64,000 nucleotides of DNA from Olivibacter sp. XZL3 (GTDB lineage: Bacteria > Bacteroidota > Bacteroidia > Sphingobacteriales > Sphingobacteriaceae): the NCBI RefSeq assembly GCF_004368405.1, contig NZ_SBJH01000008.1, positions 124,001 through 188,000 on the forward strand, in the 5' to 3' direction. The notes under the pieces were generated by a model. That model searched no databases. It was given only the letters and a program-made list of their open reading frames with translations, and was not told the DNA's origin. Numbering within the stretch: position 1 is the stretch's first letter; each line of letters starts with the position of its first letter. Made by a program: the position numbers and the translations under genes. Below are positions 33,008 through 40,993 of the stretch, one piece after another.

Positions 33008-34279
33008 GAAACTAGTCTTAATTACAATCGGAGGAAAACGGATGGCTATAATCAGTATGTGATGTATACGGATACGGATGTTCCCGGACAACGGATTGCG
33101 AATGATACGGTATTAAGCAGGTATGTTACTGATCAAGATGCCTTGAGCCAGGTCCTAAATATCCAGCAGAACTTTACGGGCGATTTTCGCGTTGGCGGGC
33201 TACGGAATCGTTTAGTTGTTGGTTTAGACTTTTTGCGGCAGGTAAATGACAATAATAATGCACCCTACATCTTATTCGACCGGGTAAATTCATCCTATGA
33301 CGATCCTACCTATTATAATTTTAACAGGCAGCTCGTTGATGAACGCTTAGCTGCGAGTACCGCGCTCGGTACTTATAACCGTGCTTCTTCCAATGTTTAC
33401 GGAGCTTATTTTTCGGATATTCTGAATGTTACGGATGAGTTATTGGTAATGGCCAGTTTACGCGTGGACCATTTTCAAAGTCAGGGAACAACCAATTTAA
33501 CTACGGGTGCTATCAGTGGCGATTATAAACAAACGGCGGTATCGCCTAAGTTTGGAATTGTTTATCAGCTTATCCCAAATCAGGTGTCGTTATTTGCTAA
33601 TTACATGAACGGTTTTAGAAACGTAGCTCCTGTTACGCAGCCACTTCCGGATATACCCAATACCTTTAAACCACAACAAGCGAACCAATGGGAAGGAGGC
33701 GTTAAGCTCGACGCCTTCAATAACCGATTGAGCCTTACTGCAAGCTATTATGACATTGCCGTAAAAAACGTGACGCGAACGGAGTCGATCGTTCGCGGGG
33801 ATACAACCTATAATATCACGGTGCAGAACGGCACGCAAACGAGCAGAGGCTTTGAAATCGACTTGAATGCGAGGCCGATTGACGGTTTGAATGTCATTTT
33901 CGGTTACAGCAATAACTTCAGCGAACTTACCAATGCAGACGTAAACGTAAACGGTCGCCGCCCCGTTTCTGCCGGTCCGAAACACTTGCTTAACTATTGG
34001 GTTAGCTACCGTTTTTCTCAGGGAATCGTAAAAGGCGTTGGTTTGGGCTTTGGCGGAAATTCAGCGAGCGAAAACATTATTACGAACGATGCACGGACTG
34101 GTACCTTCACCCTCCCCGCTTACACCGTGTTGAATGCCTCGGTTTTTTATGACCACGCGAAGTTTCGGATCGGATTGAAAGCAGATAATTTTACCGACAA
34201 GCGGTACTTTAAAGGATGGACAACGGTGGAACCCCAAATGCCAAGAAGTATTTTAGCCAACCTGACGTATAAATTTTAG
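33008..34279 (+). pseudogene. TonB-dependent siderophore receptor, truncated to its C-terminal barrel
   Basis: About 420 codons with clear homology to the last half of FhuE/FpvA-type receptors: strands such as FRVGGLRNRLVVGLDFLRQ, FGIVYQLIPNQVSLFANYMNGF, NQWEGGVKLDAFNNRLSLTASYYDI and the terminal MPRSILANLTYKF. The signal peptide, plug domain and first strands are missing. The receptor frame is recognisable from 33008 (GAA ACT AGT, peptide ETSLNYNRR), but the only nearby ATG, at 33006, is in a different frame that stops after 18 codons. Upstream, TTTTTTTG and a short leader look like an intact promoter and start site. So this looks like an internal deletion joining the start region to the tail. 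The first in-frame start, GTG 33059 or ATG 33062, would give a product without a signal peptide. Confidence 0.8.
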
Positions 34280-34287
34280 GTGGTTCT

Positions 34288-34333
34288 GACTGAAGACGTG
34301 GCCGAAACAGAAAGGACGCCGGCCACGTCAGTC
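34288..34333. terminator. Strong stem-loop between convergent genes
   Basis: GACGTGGCCG (34295-34304) pairs perfectly with CGGCCACGTC (34320-34329), extended by GACT/AGTC (34288-34291, 34330-34333) after a 3-nt bulge. It lies between the receptor remnant and the convergent universal stress gene. No T tract. Confidence 0.6.
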
Positions 34334-34380
34334 GAAAAAGACCGGAAATATCAAGCGACAATACGAAGCTTCAGACATTA

Positions 34381-35211
34381 CTATTGCTTTACTAGAAGCA
34401 AAGGGATATGCGTAACGTAAGCCATGCGTTCGGTAATGTCTGTTAAAAATAAACTTTCGAAGAAATTTCTTTTTTTCTCGATATGTACAATCAATGATAT
34501 GTTATGCGATTTGGCGAACGCTAACACTTCCTTCACAATGTCAATCTCGCTAATGCTATAATATTTCGGATTGTATCGATTTAATTTATCCTTTACCGCT
34601 GTAAAGTTGTGGTTATGCAGGGTTTGCAGCGGCAAACCTTCGCCTTCATGGCTAAGTACGTATAGTTCCAATTGATTATATAAATACAAGGGATTTAATA
34701 AATTCGAAATCGTCTGTGCCTGTTTGGTGTCGACGAGGTCCATTACGGAGGCGATTTTTGTGATGGGGAGTAGTTTAGCAGATTCCGGAATTATTAACAG
34801 CGGGCGACTCACCGTTTTGGCAATCTGTATGGTATTGCTACCAATCAGCGTCTGCTCCAATTTGCTTTTTCCCGTTAAGCCCATTACTACATAGTCAACC
34901 TGGTGTTTATTAACCAAATCATTGGTAAGATCGTCCAGATTTCCCGCTTTTGCCAAATAGATTAACTCGGTATCCGTATGTTTTAAGAACTTTAATTCGT
35001 TCGCTAGGCGCTTTAAATGCGTCAGCGCCTCTTCTTTGGCCTCATGGGATTTATTGACTACTAAGGGACTGCTTGGAATCGACGTGATACTTTGTAGTTT
35101 ATTAAACAAGAGTATGCGGGCGGCTTTCAATTGCTTCGCCAGTATAGCCGCATATTTAGCAGCATGTGTTGCTGCTTCAGAAAAATCAGTGAGTACCAGA
35201 AGCGTTTTCAT
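34381..35211 (-). CDS. Universal stress protein family protein (tandem UspA)
   Basis: 276 aa from the ATG at 35211: the frame could begin at 35289, but the Usp start sequence MKTLLVLTDFSEAATHAAKYAA begins here. Two Usp-like halves (about residues 1-140 and 150-276); the first has VDYVVMGLTGKSKLEQTLIGSNTIQIAKTVSRPLLIIPE, the usual G-x2-G-x9-G(S/T) ATP-binding region in modified form, and the second ends ITERMAYVTHIPLLLVKQ. Role is general stress survival; whether it binds ATP is uncertain. Divergent from the UbiA-like gene. Confidence 0.85.
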   Translation of the reverse strand: MKTLLVLTDFSEAATHAAKYAAILAKQLKAARILLFNKLQSITSIPSSPLVVNKSHEAKEEALTHLKRLANELKFLKHTDTELIYLAKAGNLDDLTNDLVNKHQVDYVVMGLTGKSKLEQTLIGSNTIQIAKTVSRPLLIIPESAKLLPITKIASVMDLVDTKQAQTISNLLNPLYLYNQLELYVLSHEGEGLPLQTLHNHNFTAVKDKLNRYNPKYYSISEIDIVKEVLAFAKSHNISLIVHIEKKRNFFESLFLTDITERMAYVTHIPLLLVKQ

Positions 35212-35335
35212 AAATTCAATATTTGAGCCCAAGCGCGAATACTTAATCATACTGCAAGATGCGCCACCTCGGTATAGCGATGTCATCAAATGCTAACGCA
35301 GTAAGGTGAAAAACTCCCCCATTCCAGTGCAAAAA

Positions 35336-36274
35336 ATGTATTTTAGCGTCATATCTATTGAGGATATGATAGATCGCGTTATCAAGTTTGTGTTTTTCGG
35401 AAACATTTTTGTCGGCATTTTAGCGGTAGCCTTGTCGTTAGAAACCGCCGTTCAACTCGCTATTCCTTTTAATAATACAGCCTATTACCTGCTTTTGTTT
35501 TTTGCAACGATGGCGTATTACACCTATGCGTATATTAATGTAACCGTTAATAGTCAGCATAACAACCCTCGCACCCAATGGTATCAGCGCAACGCTCGAT
35601 TTGCGAAAGGCAACTTAGGCGCTTCCACAGTTATGAGTGCGGTACTTTTTGTCACCTTAATCGTGCAATACGCAGGGGCCTTAGGTTCTTTACATTGGGC
35701 TTATTGGTTGATTATCGTGGTGGTGGTCTTGTCGGTTCTCTTATATTACGGGCTCCTGCCGCGGTCGTTTATGCGGCTAAACATCCGGAATACAGGTTTG
35801 TTAAAGGCTTTTATAATTGGCTTTGTTTGGGCCTCTTGTGTCAACCTCTTTCCGATTATTATGCTTAAAATACAGCATCCGACCAATGCAGTTGATCCTC
35901 TTTTCGTAATGTGGTTCTTTGTAAAGACTTTTATGTTTTGCACGGTAAATGCCATTATGTTCGACATTAAAGACTATGCAGAAGATGCCAATAAGCAGTT
36001 GAAAACCTTCGTCGTGCGCTTCGGGCTTAGGAACACGATATTCCAAATACTGATTCCTTTATTGATAATCGGCGGACTGTCCATGTTTTTTTTCGCCTAT
36101 TACAGACATTTCAGTGTGCTCCGCCTGTTGATTAACCTGCTGCCCTTTGCGCTATCGCTTTTAGTTGCCTATTCCATGTATAAAAGGCACCGTATACTTT
36201 ATTATTTGATTGTCATTGACGGTTTACTATTAATAAAAGCAATTTGTGGCATATTTTCCATGCAATTTGTTTAA
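35336..36274 (+). CDS. UbiA-like prenyltransferase family membrane protein
   Basis: An integral membrane protein of 312 aa (ATG 35336; a GTG at 35306 would add ten residues) with about eight hydrophobic helices. The second Asp-rich motif is kept, FDIKDYAEDANKQLKTF (D-x2-D-x3-D), but the first (NDxxDxxxD, expected after helix 2) is replaced by YINVTVNSQHNNPRTQWYQRN. So it belongs to the UbiA superfamily by fold, but the usual magnesium/diphosphate site is half missing. Its function is unknown. It precedes a methyltransferase gene by 6 nt, an arrangement that fits a lipid- or quinone-like product. Confidence 0.68.
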   Translation: MYFSVISIEDMIDRVIKFVFFGNIFVGILAVALSLETAVQLAIPFNNTAYYLLLFFATMAYYTYAYINVTVNSQHNNPRTQWYQRNARFAKGNLGASTVMSAVLFVTLIVQYAGALGSLHWAYWLIIVVVVLSVLLYYGLLPRSFMRLNIRNTGLLKAFIIGFVWASCVNLFPIIMLKIQHPTNAVDPLFVMWFFVKTFMFCTVNAIMFDIKDYAEDANKQLKTFVVRFGLRNTIFQILIPLLIIGGLSMFFFAYYRHFSVLRLLINLLPFALSLLVAYSMYKRHRILYYLIVIDGLLLIKAICGIFSMQFV

Positions 36275-36280
36275 GGGTTA

Positions 36281-36913
36281 ATGAAGAACAATTACAATCA
36301 TATAGCGCCGGTATATGACAGCTTGAGCCGATTGGTGTTCGGACGGGCGCAGGTTAATGTACAGCGCGATTTACTAGCTTCTGTTGTTGCAAGCAGCCGG
36401 ATATTGATTGTTGGAGGAGGCACCGGCTGGATATTGGAAGAACTTGCTGCTTTGTGTCCGGCAGGCTTGGCTATTACCTACGTAGAAATCTCTTCGGAGA
36501 TGTTGAGGATCGCTAAAAGACGTCCTATCGGCAGCAATCTGGTCGAGTTCTTAGCAGAGGATATTCAAGATTATTCGGCTGCGAAGTGCTCCTACGACGT
36601 CATCATTACGCCTTTTTTATTTGATAATTTTTTAAACTCAACAGCAAAAAAGGTGTTTTTTCAGTTAGATGCTCTACTGTCGGCCAAGGGGATTTGGCTC
36701 TATGCAGACTTCTACCTTGATCCTCGGAAAGAAAGTAGTTGGAAAAAAGGGCTGCTATTCCTGATGTATAAATTTTTTGGCTGCGTTTGCCGAATTGAAG
36801 CACAAACTTTAGTCGATATGGCGCCCTATTTCCAAGGGTCAGGATATCGCGAGCTGTTTTGTTCATTTCGTTACGCTGGCTTTATAAAAGGAATCGTTTA
36901 TCAGAAACCGTAA
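36281..36913 (+). CDS. Class I SAM-dependent methyltransferase
   Basis: A 210-aa methyltransferase, cytoplasmic. It opens with NHIAPVYDSLSRLVFG, resembling UbiE-like starts, and has motif I RILIVGGGTGWILEELAALC (GGGTG) and motif II YVEISSEMLRIAKRR. DVIITPFLFDNF is the post-I strand region. Substrate unknown. Translationally linked to the UbiA-like gene (6 nt apart), so a role in modifying the same product is a fair guess. The propeller-Omp85 gene is next on the same strand after 122 nt. Confidence 0.83.
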   Translation: MKNNYNHIAPVYDSLSRLVFGRAQVNVQRDLLASVVASSRILIVGGGTGWILEELAALCPAGLAITYVEISSEMLRIAKRRPIGSNLVEFLAEDIQDYSAAKCSYDVIITPFLFDNFLNSTAKKVFFQLDALLSAKGIWLYADFYLDPRKESSWKKGLLFLMYKFFGCVCRIEAQTLVDMAPYFQGSGYRELFCSFRYAGFIKGIVYQKP

Positions 36914-37035
36914 TGTTGACATAAAACGAGGAAATCTTTGGCGCGATGGATTTACCGGATCTGTTCTATTTCGCAATTTGGTGAAACTCTTTTATTTTAG
37001 TCGCCGTATTGAAGCGGTGCATTAACGTATTGTAC

Positions 37036-39036
37036 ATGATTTTTTCTTTGGAGGGTAAAAACAGCTATATTAAACGAATTTTTTGTTGCCTGTTGCTTTT
37101 AATGAGCGTTTTTGTTGCCTATGGTCAAAAGGTGACTATTTTAAAGGAACGAGCGAATCCTTTGCTGGAACTTTCTGTGAGCGAGCTTCCAGACCGCATT
37201 TTGTTTACAGATCTTCGTTCGAAAGTTACTATTAAAGAGTTTACCTTGCCCGGAAGAGGTTTAGGTGGACTGATGATGTTCTCGTCTGATGGACAATTCT
37301 GCGTAGTTTCGGGGGCCGACGGGCAAACGACTGTTTTTGCCCTCGGCAAAGGTCGGATCGATCAGGTTGCCCAGCTTCCCTTTAGAACAAAGTTTGCGGT
37401 CTTTAATACAAAAAGAAAAGAGTGGCTTTTTGTGCATTCGGTCGGCGTGTTTCAGGCTAAACTGAGTAAATACCTCGCGAATACCTGGCAACCCGTTGGA
37501 AGTCGGACGATTGCCTCTGATGTAAATGCGATTGATATTAGCAACGATGGTAAGCTGATCGGTTTTACGAACAATCGGCTCATTCAATTGCTCGATTACG
37601 AGTCTTTAACCAAGGTTCAGGTGAATTGGGAAAAAGAGAAACAGCGGTTGTTGGTTTTTAATCCCAAAAGGGAAGAAATGGCCAGCGTAACTGACAAAAA
37701 TAATATAGAGATCCGTGATTTCTCAGACGAGCTTGTGCAGGAAATAGAAACGCATCATGCCAGGATTAGTTGGCTGGTCTACGACCGCGCCGGTGATTAC
37801 CTGATCAGCGTCGATATCGGTGGCAGACTGTCCGTGTGGAAACCAAAGGAAAAAAAGAAAGTACAGGAACTATCGGCGGTTTTTATGCCTCCCACTTTTA
37901 CGCAAAAAAATGAACTGCTTATTAGAAAAGGGCCTGATTGGGAAGAGGTTCCGATAGAAGCGTCGGCGGAAGCAGCGGCTCAATCCGTTTACGTCGGTGA
38001 ACAAAACGAGCGGCGTCTTAAACTTTTACCACAACCTATCGTGGGATTCACTAGGGAGACGGGCCTATCGTTAGGTGCAAGTGTTAAAATGATCTGGTAT
38101 CCGAAGGCAGACAACTTATCGAAATTCTCACAGCCTACCGTGTTTATTCCCATGGTTTCCTATGGCTTCAATGGAAAACAACTAGCTGTAGGTGCTTACG
38201 TAGAGGCCTATTATGAAAATAAATGGCACTTTACGAATCGTTTTTTATTTACGAATAACAGTAAAAACTATTTTTTCGGCGTTGGCCGTGAAAGTAATGA
38301 CCGCCACAAAACGACCTACGTTTCGAACAATTTTATTTTAGATGGTGCTGTAAGTAAGATTCTATCAGATAGGTTTTTCGTTGGGCTCAACTATAGGTTG
38401 CGTAAAGATAGCGAACTACATTTTGAACGGGAGCCCTTTCTCAACTTTCATGGAAGAGAAGGAGGATGGCTCTTCGGCATCGGTCCGACTCTTCGTTTGG
38501 ATAAACGCAACGACGTTCTTTTTCCGACGGAAGGTAGCTGGCTGGACATCAACTATTACTGGTTCAATAAAGGGCTGATCAGCGACTATAGCTATCACGA
38601 GCTAAAATTCGACTACAGAAAATTTTTGCCGATGAACTGGCTTGTGCGAGGTGATGCACTCGCCTTTCAAGCAATGTTCAATGGCACTTGGGGAGGCGAA
38701 GCCCCGTTTTACCAACTTCCTTACATTACGGCAGAGAGAGCCTTTAGAGGTGTTTGGAGGAATCTTTACATTGCCGAGCAAGTGTGGAGCGTCCAGGCCG
38801 AATACAGGTCGTATTTTTCCCATATCGATCACCGCTTTGGCTATGCCGTTTTCGCTGGTTTAGGTGATGGCGCCCGTAATTTTTTCAAGGATTACCAGGC
38901 TTCCCTAAAAGCGTTTTACGGTGTTGGTTTGAGGCAACAGCTTATTCCCAAATATCGATTGGACTCACGCGTAGATGTTGGTTTGACAAATAAAGGCGAT
39001 TTTGGCTTTTTTGTCGGAACAGGCGTGGCTTTCTAA
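37036..39036 (+). CDS. Beta-propeller/Omp85-family outer membrane protein fusion
   Basis: 666 aa from the ATG at 37036 (a TTG at 37009 is rejected), with signal peptide ending LLLMSVFVAYGQ. Residues about 30-310 have WD40-like blades: FSSDGQFCVVSGADGQTTVF, ISNDGKLIGFTNNRLIQLLDY, FNPKREEMASVTDKNNIEIRDF, YDRAGDYLISVDIGGRLSVW. Residues about 330-666 form a BamA/TamA-like 16-strand barrel, including the loop-6 motif FRG (R571) and a terminal aromatic residue (GVAF). POTRA domains, normal in BamA, are replaced by the propeller. The reading frame is continuous, so this is not an assembly fusion of two frames. Function unknown; outer-membrane insertion or secretion is inferred from the barrel. Confidence 0.8.
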   Translation: MIFSLEGKNSYIKRIFCCLLLLMSVFVAYGQKVTILKERANPLLELSVSELPDRILFTDLRSKVTIKEFTLPGRGLGGLMMFSSDGQFCVVSGADGQTTVFALGKGRIDQVAQLPFRTKFAVFNTKRKEWLFVHSVGVFQAKLSKYLANTWQPVGSRTIASDVNAIDISNDGKLIGFTNNRLIQLLDYESLTKVQVNWEKEKQRLLVFNPKREEMASVTDKNNIEIRDFSDELVQEIETHHARISWLVYDRAGDYLISVDIGGRLSVWKPKEKKKVQELSAVFMPPTFTQKNELLIRKGPDWEEVPIEASAEAAAQSVYVGEQNERRLKLLPQPIVGFTRETGLSLGASVKMIWYPKADNLSKFSQPTVFIPMVSYGFNGKQLAVGAYVEAYYENKWHFTNRFLFTNNSKNYFFGVGRESNDRHKTTYVSNNFILDGAVSKILSDRFFVGLNYRLRKDSELHFEREPFLNFHGREGGWLFGIGPTLRLDKRNDVLFPTEGSWLDINYYWFNKGLISDYSYHELKFDYRKFLPMNWLVRGDALAFQAMFNGTWGGEAPFYQLPYITAERAFRGVWRNLYIAEQVWSVQAEYRSYFSHIDHRFGYAVFAGLGDGARNFFKDYQASLKAFYGVGLRQQLIPKYRLDSRVDVGLTNKGDFGFFVGTGVAF

Positions 39037-39042
39037 AACACG

Positions 39043-39567
39043 TCAATCCAACAACATATTGAGAACTTCGGTCCAATTTTGAACGCGAATATGGTGATTG
39101 ACACCGAGGTTATGCCCCGCACTGAACAAAATTGGTTGTCCTTTGCAATAATCGAGATTTTTACAGTAGTCATCAATCATATAATCTGTGTCTATTATAT
39201 TTTTGTTTCCGCAAAAAATAATGTTACGCCAATGAATAAAGGGAAAATGCTCGGCCAGCCATTCCTTTTTCTCGGATAATGACAAGGGGAATTCCATCGC
39301 AGCAGATACAATATAAACCTCATATCTTTCCTGAAGCTTCTTTACTGCTTCCACCGCGCCTTCCATCACGGGTACTGTTCTAAAAAAGCCCGGTGTATAG
39401 AGAAATTTATATATACATCCATTTGGTAAAGCCTCCGCCTCTGGCACATGACGGAAAATATCTTTAGTTAAGCGCTCTCCGAATTCCTGTTCGTAATATG
39501 CCAAATACTGGCTCTCTGTGTCGGCTAAGGCACCGTCCATATCGATGGCAATCGACTTTTTCTTCAT
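39043..39567 (-). CDS. 5'(3')-deoxyribonucleotidase (NT5C-type, HAD superfamily)
   Basis: A 174-aa HAD hydrolase. It opens MKKKSIAIDMDGALADTESQYLAYYEQEFG, the DxD nucleophile motif of NT5C-type nucleotidases that dephosphorylate (deoxy)nucleoside monophosphates. The second motif is YIVSAAMEFPLSLSEKKEWL, and the C-terminal NIIDTDYMIDDYCKNL carries acidic residues that coordinate magnesium. Cytoplasmic. Convergent with the propeller-Omp85 gene, with only 6 nt between their stops. Confidence 0.85.
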   Translation of the reverse strand: MKKKSIAIDMDGALADTESQYLAYYEQEFGERLTKDIFRHVPEAEALPNGCIYKFLYTPGFFRTVPVMEGAVEAVKKLQERYEVYIVSAAMEFPLSLSEKKEWLAEHFPFIHWRNIIFCGNKNIIDTDYMIDDYCKNLDYCKGQPILFSAGHNLGVNHHIRVQNWTEVLNMLLD

Positions 39568-39939
39568 ATTTTACGGTTTTTATGCAACTAAAATACAAAG
39601 TATTTGCCATATGCTTTAGCCCCGAGGATTGATCCATAGGCTGAGCTGCTCTCGAAATGAAGGCCTTTCTATACATTGCGGCCACAAACGTCTGCAAATT
39701 GCTACAATAAACGTATTTGTGACCTTTTACCGATCAAGTGAAAAACCGAAAGGCTGCTCAAACATTTTGGCTCATTTTGAACCAACATTATTTTTTTTAT
39801 TCGAAATCACCACTTTTTTTAGAAAAAACACAGCTTTTGACCCGACGGAAGCGATTTGGTACGAAAAATGTGGTCTGTAGGCCGTTAAGGGCAAGATCAT
39901 CTTGTCGTCAAATTATCACTTAAAATAAAATTTATTACA
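39568..39939. other. Intergenic region upstream of the histone H1-like gene
   Basis: About 370 nt. Two plus-strand frames (39629-39880 and 39738-39923) lack any family resemblance and overlap each other in different frames; I treat them as chance. The stretch just before the histone H1-like gene is AT-rich (TAAAATAAAATTTATTACA), fitting a promoter, though I see no clean TAnnTTTG. Confidence 0.4.
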
Positions 39940-40119
39940 ATGGACAAATTTGGAAAGTTAAAAGAGCTTATTAGCTCCGTAGAAGCTGACGCCGAAAAAT
40001 TCTACAACAAGGGAAATGCTGCGGCGGGTACCCGTGTGCGTAAAGCGATGCAGGAGTTAAAGAATCTTGCCCAAGAGATTCGTAATGATGTTACCTCTAT
40101 CAAAAATTCAGGTAAATAG
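39940..40119 (+). CDS. Histone H1-like protein (Hc1 type, Bacteroidota)
   Basis: A 59-aa DNA-binding protein, found by reading the sequence directly. Residues 1-20 are MDKFGKLKELISSVEADAEK, then FYNKGNAAAGTRVRKAMQEL and KNLAQEIRNDVTSIKNSGK. The FYNKGN.AAGTRVRK.MQELKNLAQ block is the typical core of the small Hc1 family in Bacteroidota, where it is thought to act as a nucleoid-associated protein. A large T-tailed stem-loop follows 31 nt after the stop. Very small and AT-flanked, but the family pattern is strong. Confidence 0.9.
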   Translation: MDKFGKLKELISSVEADAEKFYNKGNAAAGTRVRKAMQELKNLAQEIRNDVTSIKNSGK

Positions 40120-40150
40120 TCATTTGAAAATATCACCTATGAAGATACAG

Positions 40151-40271
40151 GAGGCCGCCTAAATGCATCGCCTTGCCGTCGTTCGATCTCGGATATTGAG
40201 AGCAATTTCGATTTCACATACGCCGGTTCGAGATGACGTTGAGAAGACGACTTTTAGGCGGCCTCTTTTTT
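40151..40271 (+). terminator. Long stem-loop with T tail; possible structured RNA
   Basis: GAGGCCGCCTAAA (40151-40163) pairs perfectly over 13 bp with 40253-40265, which is followed directly by six T. The enclosed 89 nt are not random: CGTC (40177-40180) pairs with GACG (40235-40238) and ATCTCG (40186-40191) with CGAGAT (40229-40234), leaving a GTTCG bulge, and a further ATTG/CAAT hairpin sits inside. It surely acts as a terminator for the histone H1-like gene; a rod-like small RNA is an added possibility. Confidence 0.7.
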
Positions 40272-40318
40272 GCTCTGCGGGCTCAGGTCAATTAGTAGTA
40301 TATAAACCGAAGGGCTAA

Positions 40319-40993
40319 TTACACAATCATCTTATAGCCCACCGCCCGGATATTGACGATGGAGATGCTGCTGTCCTTTTGCAGGTAACTTCGAATCCGA
40401 CTGATGAAAACATCCAAGCTTCTACCAGTAAAGAAACGATCATGTGGCCATACTGCATGAATGATATCTTGGCGGTGGATTACCTTATTTTTGTTTTCGT
40501 AGAGCATTTTTATCAGTTCGCATTCCCTGAAAGAAAGGTTGACTTCAAGGCCGTCTTTATCTTTTAGCGTTTGTCGCATCGTATCCATAGCATAGGCTCC
40601 TATCTGCAAAAAGCGCTTCTGGTTTTGCCATTGATTGCGTTGTACTAATGCATTGATACGAACTTTTAATTCTTCGATACTAAAGGGCTTACGCAGGTAA
40701 TCATTTGCTCCCAGCTCAAAAGCGTTCACGACGTCTGCCGTTTGCGTTCGCGCTGTCAAAAAGAGAATCGGCGTTTCCGCATCGACTTCCCGTATTTTTC
40801 TGGCAATTGCAAAGCCATCCATACCGGGTAACATCACATCTAAAATTACAACCTCCGGCTTCAGCTGGTAATACAGTGAAAGGCCATGTTCGCCATTGAC
40901 ACAGTGGCTCACGTCATATTGGGCCGACCGCAGGTTGTCCGCAATAATAAGCCCTAAATCTGTTTCATCTTCAATTAATAAAAGCGACATCAT
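40319..40993 (-). CDS. OmpR-type response regulator
   Basis: A 224-aa two-component response regulator. The receiver domain begins LLLIEDETDLGLIIADNL (acidic pocket E8, D9) with the phospho-acceptor D52 in VVILDVMLPGMDG, and has LFLTARTQ and GANDYLRKPF (conserved T and K). The C-terminal winged helix (about 130-224) includes NLSFRECELIKMLYENKNKVIHRQDI and SLDVFISRIRSYLQKDSSISIVNIRAVGYKM. Its start overlaps the stop of the kinase gene by 4 nt, so kinase and regulator are coupled. Likely target is the divergent DUF4270 gene or itself. Confidence 0.93.
   Translation of the reverse strand: MMSLLLIEDETDLGLIIADNLRSAQYDVSHCVNGEHGLSLYYQLKPEVVILDVMLPGMDGFAIARKIREVDAETPILFLTARTQTADVVNAFELGANDYLRKPFSIEELKVRINALVQRNQWQNQKRFLQIGAYAMDTMRQTLKDKDGLEVNLSFRECELIKMLYENKNKVIHRQDIIHAVWPHDRFFTGRSLDVFISRIRSYLQKDSSISIVNIRAVGYKMIV

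Noticed and set aside
37036-39036. Two separate genes joined by a frameshift in the propeller-Omp85 protein
   Set aside because: The frame is continuous with no stop or shift, one signal peptide and no second start or promoter at the domain border.
39629-39923. Two overlapping plus-strand frames upstream of the histone H1-like gene
   Set aside because: Both in AT-rich, repeat-like sequence with no family pattern; the clear gene is the 59-aa frame at 39940.
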